Assembly (NCBI RefSeq): GCF_004843725.1
Contig: NZ_CP039451.1
Coordinates: forward strand, 2,796,001-2,860,000
Reading direction: 5' to 3'
Origin: Psychroserpens sp. NJDZ02
GTDB lineage: Bacteria > Bacteroidota > Bacteroidia > Flavobacteriales > Flavobacteriaceae
DNA length: 64,000 nucleotides
Shown: in pieces, positions 34,518 through 42,153 of the stretch
Numbering within the stretch: position 1 is the first letter of the stretch
How the letters are laid out: each line of letters starts with the position of its first letter
Made by a program: the position numbers and the translations under genes
Notes under the pieces: generated by a model
Database searches by the model: none
Told to the model about the DNA's origin: nothing
Seen by the model: the letters and a program-made list of their open reading frames with translations, nothing else

Positions 34518-35083
34518 ATATCTCTAGATTTAATATTCGCTTCGCAAAATTCAATAATTTCTACAATTCTCTTTTGTTTTGTAGCTTCTCGTTTTGCTTG
34601 GTTTAGCCAATACAAATAATGTTTTCTATAAGAAGGGGCAAAGTTGTTGTAGTTTTCAAAAGCTTTAGAGTTTTTATCAAATGCCAATTGTAATGCTTCA
34701 GGAATGAGACCTTTTTCGACAGCATCTAACGCGGTCCAACTTCCGTTTTTCTTACCTGTTTTAATTATTTCTAAACCTTTAGGGTGCATTAAATCTTCTG
34801 CAAGTAAGGCTTTGATGTGTCTTTTGTTAAGTGCACTCCACACACTTTTTGGGTTTCGTTTACAAAAGTATTGTTTGCGTTTTCCGTCTCCTAAACTCTT
34901 TACAGTACTATCTATCCAACCATAACACAAGGCTACTTTTACAGCTTCTTCCCAGCGCATACTTTCGTTTTTGTGGTTTACTTTATAAAAGATGAGGTAG
35001 ATGCCATCATCGCTGTCGTGATTGATGTGCAACCATTCTCGCCATGCTGTGTCAGATTTAAAATAGTATTCTTCTAAATTCAT
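34511..35083 (-). CDS. YdeI/OmpD-associated family protein
   Basis: A 190-aa cytoplasmic protein with the hallmark N-terminal blocks of this family (WREWLHINHDSDDGIYLIFYK, then EEAVKVALCYGWIDS and KRNPKSVWSALNKRHIK) and a C-terminal helical OmdA-type part (YRKHYLYWLNQAKREATKQK). Family members are linked to tolerance of peptides and bacteriocins, though the mechanism is unclear. It sits between two peptidase-type genes in a tight same-strand run (2 bases from the M1 gene, 7-base overlap with the S15 gene). Confidence 0.88.
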   Translation of the reverse strand: MNLEEYYFKSDTAWREWLHINHDSDDGIYLIFYKVNHKNESMRWEEAVKVALCYGWIDSTVKSLGDGKRKQYFCKRNPKSVWSALNKRHIKALLAEDLMHPKGLEIIKTGKKNGSWTALDAVEKGLIPEALQLAFDKNSKAFENYNNFAPSYRKHYLYWLNQAKREATKQKRIVEIIEFCEANIKSRDIW

Positions 35084-35085
35084 TT

Positions 35086-36735
35086 TTAAAGTGCTTTTAC
35101 AGTAATATAAAAGTCTCTATCCACGACTATTTTAGAATTTTTAGACTTTAGTTTTAAAGTTTGATTTTTTACAGTTGGAGAAATCCAACGCGGCTGACCA
35201 TTACTTTCAATTTGAATAGGCATTACAAAGTCATCAACGGTATTAGTCCATTTATAGTGCAGTTTTTTGCCTTCAACTTTATATTCTAAAACAGGAATTT
35301 TAATACTTCTTAAATACTGATTAAAAAAGCCTTTTAAATCTAATCCAGATGCGTCAGCTAAGTAATCTTCAATTTGTTGTGTTGTGACTGTTTGATGATA
35401 AAATTTGCTATTTAGTGTGCGTAGTATTTGTCTCCATTTTTCGTCGTCATTAACTAATTGACGTAAGGTGTGTAACATGTTTTCACCTTTGTAATACATG
35501 TCTCCAGAACCTTCATTGTTCACATTATATTCCCCTATTAACGGTCTATCGTTTCTTACGTTTTTTCTTTTACCAATGACATAATCTGCAGCAGCTTCTT
35601 TACCGTAATAGTAATCTAAAAATAGATTTTCAGAATACGATGTAAAACTCTCATGAATCCACATATCTGCAATATCTATGTTGGTAATGTTATTGGCAAA
35701 CCATTCGTGTCCAGATTCATGAATAATTATAAAATCAAATTTTAAACCCCAACCAGTTCCTGATAAGTCATCACCTAGATAACCGTCCATATATTGATTT
35801 CCGTAAGTTACAGAACTTTGATGCTCCATGCCTAAATAAGGCACTTCTACTAACTTAAAACTATCTTCATAAAAAGGGTAAGGACCAAACCAGTACTCGA
35901 ATGCTTTCATCATTTTTGGTGCATCTTTAAAATGCGCTTTTGCTTTTTCAAGGTTTTCTTTTAAAACATAATAATTCATATCTAAATCACCCTTTTCACC
36001 TTTAAAAACTTCAGAAAAATTAGCATAGTTACCTATATTTATATTGACGCCATAATTGTTAATTGGGTTGGCAACGTGCCAATTGGTAGTTATAGTTTCA
36101 TCTTTATTATCAATAATACTTTTTAGTCTTCCGTTGGACACATTCATTAAACCTTTAGGGATAGTGACGCTAATATCCATGCTATCAACTTCATCATACA
36201 TGTGGTCTTTGTTTGGCCACCAAACGCTTGCGCCTAATCCTTGACAAGATGAAGCAATAAAATGATTGCCATTGGTATCTTTTTTCCAAGAGATTCCGCC
36301 ATCCCAAGGCGCTCTAATAGCTTCACGTGGTTTTCCTTCATAATACGCTATAACACTATTTGTTTCACCTATATTTTGTTGGTCTTTAAGTGTTACAAAA
36401 TGTGCGTTTCCGTCGTGTTTTATCTCTAATTCTTTATTGTTTTGTGTCACTTTAGTAAGTGTCAACGGTTCTTGCAAATCAATTTGTAATATTTGCTTTG
36501 GTTTTAAAACGGTGTATTGAATTGTGTTTTTTCCAACAATATATTTTTCCTCTGGATTAACCTGAATGTCTAAATGATAATAGGTCAAATCCCACCATTC
36601 CCGTTCTGGAGTAATACTTCCACGTAGTGTGTCTTGATGAGTAAACTTATTTTTTTCTTGAAGTAACCCTTGTGCATTTACATTTGCACAGAGCGTAAGA
36701 ATTAAAACTATAGTCGAAATTAATGTTTTAGTCAT
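35086..36735 (-). CDS. M1-family zinc metallopeptidase, exported
   Basis: A 549-aa protein with a signal peptide (residues 1-21, ending NVNAQ). The M1 N-terminal beta domain (about 45-240) is followed by the catalytic domain. The exopeptidase-type substrate motif appears as GMEH (302-305) instead of GAMEN. The zinc site is complete: H339-E340-x-x-H343 and E362 (IIHESGHEW, WIHESF). Aminopeptidases of this family trim N-terminal residues. The protein lacks the long ERAP-like C-terminal domain of larger M1 enzymes. It is part of a peptidase gene run. Confidence 0.92.
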   Translation of the reverse strand: MTKTLISTIVLILTLCANVNAQGLLQEKNKFTHQDTLRGSITPEREWWDLTYYHLDIQVNPEEKYIVGKNTIQYTVLKPKQILQIDLQEPLTLTKVTQNNKELEIKHDGNAHFVTLKDQQNIGETNSVIAYYEGKPREAIRAPWDGGISWKKDTNGNHFIASSCQGLGASVWWPNKDHMYDEVDSMDISVTIPKGLMNVSNGRLKSIIDNKDETITTNWHVANPINNYGVNINIGNYANFSEVFKGEKGDLDMNYYVLKENLEKAKAHFKDAPKMMKAFEYWFGPYPFYEDSFKLVEVPYLGMEHQSSVTYGNQYMDGYLGDDLSGTGWGLKFDFIIIHESGHEWFANNITNIDIADMWIHESFTSYSENLFLDYYYGKEAAADYVIGKRKNVRNDRPLIGEYNVNNEGSGDMYYKGENMLHTLRQLVNDDEKWRQILRTLNSKFYHQTVTTQQIEDYLADASGLDLKGFFNQYLRSIKIPVLEYKVEGKKLHYKWTNTVDDFVMPIQIESNGQPRWISPTVKNQTLKLKSKNSKIVVDRDFYITVKAL

Positions 36736-36743
36736 TCTAAAAT

Positions 36744-38078
36744 TTATCTTATTATTTTATTAGGAAACACCACAGGACTTTCAAAACCGTCTTTTCCAAC
36801 AGAAGCAATTCCGAAGAAAGAGTTGTCAATAACAATACCATCTAGCATAAATTCTGAGACATCACCCACATAGCGACTATTATCCCAGGTAGGAGAGGTG
36901 GTGTCTCTCCAGTAAATTTTATAACCGACTGCACCTTCAACTTTATCCCATTTAAATTTAACGGAAGGTTCCACAATACCACCAATAGCCACTGTTTTTG
37001 GAGCAGGAGGTGCCCAAGCTAAATTGGCCATATTTATAGCGTTAACAGTTGTTAGTTTTTTTGCGTATTCAAAATTGACGTGCTCAATAACATCGCCATA
37101 TTTTATACCATTTTCTTCTCTAATATCTTGGTGTTGTTGTACATAGTTTTCGTGGGCTTCCATAATACGGATTCCTGCAAAACCCAAGTCGTTAAAAGGT
37201 CTGTGGTGCCCACCTCGACCAAAACGATCTAATCTGTAAACCATCATGGGATTCATTTCTGGCATATATGTTTTTACCGTTTTATGTATGTAACGGGCTA
37301 ATTGACGAGAAATGCCATCAACTTCTCCTCCATAAAAGCGTCTAAGTGTACGTGCTTTTTCTGTTTCGTTGGCAGGAACAGGTTCTGAGAATATTCTAAA
37401 CGTACGATTATCAATAACACCATCCACACCTTTGATGTTTCCAATCATGTCATTATTAAGTACTCCTATAATATCCCAACCTTGTGCTTTAGCATATTTT
37501 GCTAAACCACCACCGCCAAAAAGACCTTGCTCTTCACCAGATAAGCCAACATAAACGATGCTATTTTCAAATTTGTATTTAGACAATACGCGAGCGGCTT
37601 CAATAGTTCCGGCCATGCCAGACGCATTGTCATTTGCTCCAGGAGCATCTTTTGTAAACTCCATGGTATCGCTACCACGAGAATCTATATCACCACTCAT
37701 TATAATATAACGGTTTGGATATTTTGTTCCTTTTTGAATAGCCACAACGTTAACAATCCAAGCGTCATGTGGTACCCGCTTGTTACCTTCTTTAGTCACA
37801 AAATCTTTTTGATAAGAGACGTCTAAGCAATTTTTACAGTCCGAAGAAATAGCTTCAAACTCTGATTTTATCCATCGTCGTGCAGCACCAATACCTCGAG
37901 TGTCTGAAAGCGTGTCACTAAAGGTGTTTCTAGTACCAAAATCAACTAATTTTTGAATGTCTTTTTCTATACGTTCTGCGGAAACAGCATCAATAATATC
38001 GTATATTTTTTGGCTAGTTTGTGCTGTAGTTATTAAAGTGAAAATTAAAAAACTTATTACAAGGTATATCTTTTTCAT
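36744..38078 (-). CDS. M28-family zinc aminopeptidase with C-terminal FN3-like domain
   Basis: A 444-aa protein from ATG 38078, giving a signal peptide (KKIYLVISFLIFTLITTAQ). An upstream start would add residues before it and overlap the preceding gene. The M28 core (about 95-350) has the paired-zinc ligand blocks SGDIDSRG, GANDNASG and GLSGEEQGLFG. The last 85 residues (VEPSVKFKWDKVEGAVGYKI, WRDTTSPTWDN) form a fibronectin-III-like domain. It would release N-terminal residues from peptides outside the cytoplasm. It starts 2 bases after the stop of the CBM9-like gene. Confidence 0.92.
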   Translation of the reverse strand: MKKIYLVISFLIFTLITTAQTSQKIYDIIDAVSAERIEKDIQKLVDFGTRNTFSDTLSDTRGIGAARRWIKSEFEAISSDCKNCLDVSYQKDFVTKEGNKRVPHDAWIVNVVAIQKGTKYPNRYIIMSGDIDSRGSDTMEFTKDAPGANDNASGMAGTIEAARVLSKYKFENSIVYVGLSGEEQGLFGGGGLAKYAKAQGWDIIGVLNNDMIGNIKGVDGVIDNRTFRIFSEPVPANETEKARTLRRFYGGEVDGISRQLARYIHKTVKTYMPEMNPMMVYRLDRFGRGGHHRPFNDLGFAGIRIMEAHENYVQQHQDIREENGIKYGDVIEHVNFEYAKKLTTVNAINMANLAWAPPAPKTVAIGGIVEPSVKFKWDKVEGAVGYKIYWRDTTSPTWDNSRYVGDVSEFMLDGIVIDNSFFGIASVGKDGFESPVVFPNKIIR

Positions 38079-38080
38079 AT

Positions 38081-38827
38081 TTATTCTTTTAAAATTAAGG
38101 TTCCAAAAACTGAAGCGTCTATCCATCCTCTATTTTTATCTTGGCCTTCAATAGCCTCAGACCCAATAAAGTTTTCTCTAGTTTTACTTTTGTCATTATC
38201 GCAGTATGCAATAGCAAATCCTATATTTTTATCCGTTTTTAGTGTTACTGGATTATTTTGTTTTCCATCTACAAAACTATCGTCATATATATTTATTTTA
38301 AGTTCCCAAAGAGTAGTGTTTCCTGTGGTAATACGTTTAGATTGGACATGATTATTGTATAATGTAGGTATGTCACCAGGTGCAATATCCACGACATTGC
38401 CATCTAACCCTACGTGATAGGCAAAAGCATTATGATTATATTGATGTTCGCCACCACTATTATCTTCATCTATAAACACTTCGACACAATCGTTATCCCA
38501 CCAAAATTTTAAGGGGTCTTTGTTTATTGTCGTTAGTAAATCATCATGTATTTCTACTAAAGCATATAAAGCGTTAGCGTCCCAAGCTAATTTATATTGA
38601 CCTTTAAAATCGTCTTCAGAGTATGTGTCTCCCAACCATTTTTGGTCAATCGGGTACCATTTTGAAGATTTCCAAATAGCTTCGGTAGCTTTTCCATCTA
38701 TTGTTGGACTAGTATTAGCTTTGTGCACAACTTTAAGTTGTTTGGTTGGTTTTGGAATATTGGTTTTATCCTCCTTACAGCTTATTAATAGAAGTGTTGT
38801 AAAGAGTAGAATGATTAGTTGCTTCAT
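38081..38827 (-). CDS. CBM9-like carbohydrate-binding lipoprotein
   Basis: A 248-aa lipoprotein (lipobox LLLISC, Cys17) made almost entirely of a family-9-like carbohydrate-binding domain: PTIDGKATEAIWKSSKWYPI, then YKLAWDANALYALVEIHDD, the acidic block DNDCVEVFIDEDN, and a final FNIGFAIAYCDND-like strand. Domains of this type bind glycan reducing ends, but stand-alone versions in Bacteroidota are of unknown function. It is the first gene of the peptidase run (CBM9-M28-M1-YdeI-S15), with spacings of 2-8 bases or overlaps. Confidence 0.85.
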   Translation of the reverse strand: MKQLIILLFTTLLLISCKEDKTNIPKPTKQLKVVHKANTSPTIDGKATEAIWKSSKWYPIDQKWLGDTYSEDDFKGQYKLAWDANALYALVEIHDDLLTTINKDPLKFWWDNDCVEVFIDEDNSGGEHQYNHNAFAYHVGLDGNVVDIAPGDIPTLYNNHVQSKRITTGNTTLWELKINIYDDSFVDGKQNNPVTLKTDKNIGFAIAYCDNDKSKTRENFIGSEAIEGQDKNRGWIDASVFGTLILKE

Positions 38828-38861
38828 TACTTTTTAAATTTCTTCTAAATTAATGAAAAAT

Positions 38862-38891
38862 AAAAAACCACTTCAATTTGAAGTGGTTTTT
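38862..38891. terminator. Hairpin with A/T flanks upstream of CBM9 gene
   Basis: CCACTTCA (38868-38875) and TGAAGTGG (38879-38886), with an A-run before and a T-run after. It lies between the acyl-CoA dehydrogenase gene terminator and the start of the CBM9-like gene. Both flanking genes are on the reverse strand, so it probably backs up the fadE terminator. Confidence 0.7.
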
Positions 38892-38928
38892 AACTAATAA
38901 TTTACATCTGACGTTTTGTTTGAATCAA

Positions 38929-38959
38929 AAAAAAGCTGTTTCATTAAAACAGCTTTTTT
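38929..38959 (-). terminator. Intrinsic terminator of the fad operon
   Basis: AAAAAGCTGTTT (38930-38941) and AAACAGCTTTTT (38947-38958) with a 5-base loop, just after the stop of the acyl-CoA dehydrogenase gene on the reverse strand, with a T-run in that direction. Confidence 0.85.
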
Positions 38960-38980
38960 AGGGTAATTAAAACTTAAGTT

Positions 38981-40789
38981 TTAGAAACAGTATTTATTTT
39001 CTGCTTTTACTTTTTCAGCAATCTCGATACGTAAATCTACGATGTCTGGATAGTTTGCATACTTTGTAAAACGTTTAAGCCCCATTAACATCATACGTTG
39101 TTCGTCTCCTTCAGCAAAAGAAATAATACTTTCTTTTCCTTTTTCTTCAACGATATCTACAGCGTGATATAAATATAATTTAGCCATAGCGATTTGAGCA
39201 GATTGCTCTTTTTCGCTAGTACGTTTCACATTTTTCTCTGTTCTTAAAATTGCAGATTCTGCCATATAGATTTCAATTAAGATATCTGCAGCTGCAATTA
39301 ATAATTGTTGATGATCTTCTAATTGAGGACCATATTTTTGAACAGCACCACCAGCAACCATTAAGAATGTCTTTTTCAATTTCTTAATCATTTCTTTTTC
39401 TTCTGAAAATAATTCAGAATAATCAGGAGTTTCAAAAGAAGGAATACCCATAAGTTCTTCTTGAACTTTTGAAGCAGGACCTAATAAATCTACGTGACCC
39501 TTCATTGCTTTCTTAACTAGCATACCAACAGATAACATTCTGTTAATCTCATTAGTTCCTTCGTATATACGAGCAATTCTGGCATCTCTCCAAGCAGATT
39601 CCATTGGCGTTTCTTCAGAGAATCCCATTCCTCCAAAAATTTGAATACCTTCATCTGCACAATTTTGTACATCTTCAGACACCGCAACTTTTAAGATAGA
39701 ACACTCAATTGCATATTCCTCAACACCTTTTAATTCGGCCTCTTGATGTGTATTTCCAGACGCTTCACGCATTGCAATACGATCTTCAATGTTTTTTGCA
39801 GCTCTATAAGTTGCAGATTCACCAGCATAAGCACTTGCAGCCATTTCAGCTAATTTTACTTTGATAGCTCCAAAGTTTGCGATAGGTGTGTTAAATTGTT
39901 TACGTTCTTGCGCATAATTTACAGCTGTAGATATAATTCTTCTTTGAGAATCTAAACAAGCAGCAGCTAATTTGATACGACCAACGTTAAGTGCATTCAT
40001 GGCGATTTTAAATCCTTCACCACGACCTGCTAACATATTTTCAACAGGAACAACAGTATCGTTAAAAAATACTTGACGTGTAGAAGAAGCACGGATACCT
40101 AATTTATGTTCTTCTTCACCTAAAGTAATCCCGTTAGGCGTGTCACCATTATATTCAACTATAAATCCAGTAATATTTTTATCACCTTCAATACGAGCAA
40201 AAACAATCATCACACTACAGAAACCTGCATTTGAGATCCACATTTTTTGACCGTTAATTTTATATGATTTTCCATCTGCAGAAAGCTCAGCAGTTGTTTT
40301 ACCAGAATTGGCATCAGATCCAGCTCCAGGCTCTGTTAAACAGTAAGCTCCAAACCACTCACCAGACGCTAATTTTGGTACATATTTTTGTTTTTGTTCT
40401 TCTGTACCATATAAAGTAATTGGCATAGTACCAATTCCTGTATGAGCACCAAAAGCAGTACTAAATGATCCTGTTCCAGAAGAAATATAATCACATGTTA
40501 ATACTGTCGAAACAAATCCCATTCCCATTCCACCAAAAGCTTCAGGAACAGCAACACTTAAAAAGCCCATGTCTCCAGCTTTGCGCATAACTTCTTCAGT
40601 TAATGCATAATCTTTAGCTTCAAAACGTGCTTTATGAGGAATGATCTCACGATCATTAAATTCCATTACAGAATCTTTCATCATTGCTTGCTCTTCTGAA
40701 AAATCCTCAGGAGTAAACACATCTTCACATTTTGTTTCTTTCACTAAGAATTGACCTCCACGTAGGATGTCTTTGTCTATATCTGCCAT
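38981..40789 (-). CDS. fadE: Acyl-CoA dehydrogenase (FadE of a FadNAE-type operon)
   Basis: A 602-aa FAD-dependent enzyme performing the first oxidation of fatty-acid beta-oxidation. Residues 25-400 show the acyl-CoA dehydrogenase fold, with signatures YCLTEPGAGSDANS (about residue 157) and the C-terminal block QIFGGMGFSEETPMESAWRD. The last 200 residues are an extra helical domain found in FadE enzymes of this length (the Bacillus subtilis FadE is about 594 aa). It is the third gene of the run fadN-fadA-fadE, separated from fadA by a stable hairpin. Confidence 0.92.
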   Translation of the reverse strand: MADIDKDILRGGQFLVKETKCEDVFTPEDFSEEQAMMKDSVMEFNDREIIPHKARFEAKDYALTEEVMRKAGDMGFLSVAVPEAFGGMGMGFVSTVLTCDYISSGTGSFSTAFGAHTGIGTMPITLYGTEEQKQKYVPKLASGEWFGAYCLTEPGAGSDANSGKTTAELSADGKSYKINGQKMWISNAGFCSVMIVFARIEGDKNITGFIVEYNGDTPNGITLGEEEHKLGIRASSTRQVFFNDTVVPVENMLAGRGEGFKIAMNALNVGRIKLAAACLDSQRRIISTAVNYAQERKQFNTPIANFGAIKVKLAEMAASAYAGESATYRAAKNIEDRIAMREASGNTHQEAELKGVEEYAIECSILKVAVSEDVQNCADEGIQIFGGMGFSEETPMESAWRDARIARIYEGTNEINRMLSVGMLVKKAMKGHVDLLGPASKVQEELMGIPSFETPDYSELFSEEKEMIKKLKKTFLMVAGGAVQKYGPQLEDHQQLLIAAADILIEIYMAESAILRTEKNVKRTSEKEQSAQIAMAKLYLYHAVDIVEEKGKESIISFAEGDEQRMMLMGLKRFTKYANYPDIVDLRIEIAEKVKAENKYCF

Positions 40790-40895
40790 TTTTTTATTAG
40801 ATTTTAAGATTTCTAGACTCGAGAATCAAGACAACTTAAGTCTAGATTTGAAACCTGAAATCAATTTTATATGTATTAATTTTTGTATTTTAATT

Positions 40896-40940
40896 TTATG
40901 CTTTCATTTAAAAAAGTCTTTATTTTAAATGAAAGCATAA
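40896..40940 (-). promoter_or_regulatory. Long hairpin between fadA and fadE
   Basis: A perfect 18-base inverted repeat (TTATGCTTTCATTTAAAA and its complement, loop of 9 bases) lies between the two genes. On the reverse transcript it is not followed by a strong U-run. It may therefore stabilise the upstream message, attenuate transcription into fadE, or act as a partial terminator. Confidence 0.6.
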
Positions 40941-40957
40941 TTTTTATATCGGAGTCC

Positions 40958-42148
40958 TTAATTAAGGAATTCAAATATTCCGCAAGCTCCTTGACCTGTT
41001 CCAACACACATGGTAACTGCACCATATTTGCCTTGCATGTCACGCTTACGCATTTCGTCAAAAAGTTGTACTGATAATTTTGCACCTGTACAGCCTAATG
41101 GGTGACCCAATGCAATGGCACCACCATTAACGTTAATAATATCTGGGTTAAGACCAAGTTCTCTAATTACTGCTAAAGATTGAGAAGCAAAAGCTTCGTT
41201 TAACTCAATTAAAGATAAATCGTCTTGTTTTAATCCTGCTTGTTTTAATGCTTTTGGAATAGCTTTTACTGGTCCAATACCCATGATACGTGGCTCAACA
41301 CCTGCAGCAGCATAGTTTACCATTCTTGCAATTGGTTCTAAACCTAATTCTTTAACCATGTCTTCACTCATAACCATTACAAAAGCGGCACCATCACTCA
41401 TTTGTGACGAGTTACCAGCTGTAACACTTCCTCCAGCAGCAAATACTGCTCTAAGTTTAGCTAAAGCTTCTTTGCTAGTTCCTGCACGAGGTCCTTCATC
41501 TTTAGTTACTGTGTAAGATTTTGTTGCTTTCTTTCCGTTAGCATCAATGTAAGTTTGTTCTACTTCAATTGGGACTATTTGATCTTGAAAACGATTTTCA
41601 GCTTGCGCTTTTAATGCTTTCATATGAGAATTGAATGCAAATTCATCTTGGTCTTCACGAGATACTTTAAACTGTTTTGCAACAGCTTCGGCAGTATTTC
41701 CCATTCCCCAATAATAATCTTCATGACCAGATTTTACGATATCGTAGTTCAATTCTGGTTTAAAACCAGTCATTGGTACGCTACTCATACTTTCTGCACC
41801 ACCAGCAATAATACAATCTGCCATTCCAGCTTGTATTTTTGCAGTTGCCATACCAATAGTTTCTACTCCAGAAGAGCAAAAACGATTTACAGTTACACCA
41901 GGAACATCAACAATATCTAATCCCATTAAAGAGATTAAACGTGCCATGTTTAAACCTTGAGAACCTTCTGGCATTGCGTTACCAACAATAACATCGTCGA
42001 TACGTTTAGGATCTAAACCAGGAAGCTCCTTCATCATATATTTGATGGTTTCTGCAGCTAATTCATCTGTTCTTTTAAAACGGAACACGCCTTTTGGTGC
42101 TTTACCAACTGCGGTTCTATATGCTTTTACTATATATGCTGTTTTCAT
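40958..42148 (-). CDS. fadA: Acetyl-CoA acyltransferase (3-ketoacyl-CoA thiolase)
   Basis: A 396-aa thiolase, the last step of beta-oxidation (thiolysis of 3-ketoacyl-CoA). All catalytic blocks are present: the nucleophilic Cys in NRFCSSGVETIGMA, the His in NVNGGAIALGHPLGCTGA (GHP), and the second Cys in CVGTGQGACGIFEF. The length equals that of Bacillus FadA-type thiolases. The gene starts 5 bases after the stop of the HADH/ECH gene, so cotranscription and complex formation are expected. Confidence 0.95.
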   Translation of the reverse strand: MKTAYIVKAYRTAVGKAPKGVFRFKRTDELAAETIKYMMKELPGLDPKRIDDVIVGNAMPEGSQGLNMARLISLMGLDIVDVPGVTVNRFCSSGVETIGMATAKIQAGMADCIIAGGAESMSSVPMTGFKPELNYDIVKSGHEDYYWGMGNTAEAVAKQFKVSREDQDEFAFNSHMKALKAQAENRFQDQIVPIEVEQTYIDANGKKATKSYTVTKDEGPRAGTSKEALAKLRAVFAAGGSVTAGNSSQMSDGAAFVMVMSEDMVKELGLEPIARMVNYAAAGVEPRIMGIGPVKAIPKALKQAGLKQDDLSLIELNEAFASQSLAVIRELGLNPDIINVNGGAIALGHPLGCTGAKLSVQLFDEMRKRDMQGKYGAVTMCVGTGQGACGIFEFLN

Positions 42149-42153
42149 TTTTC

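Noticed and set aside
41624-41920. 98-codon plus-strand frame inside fadA
   Set aside because: It is a shadow of the thiolase gene with biased composition (many Cys, Ser, Thr) and no start context.
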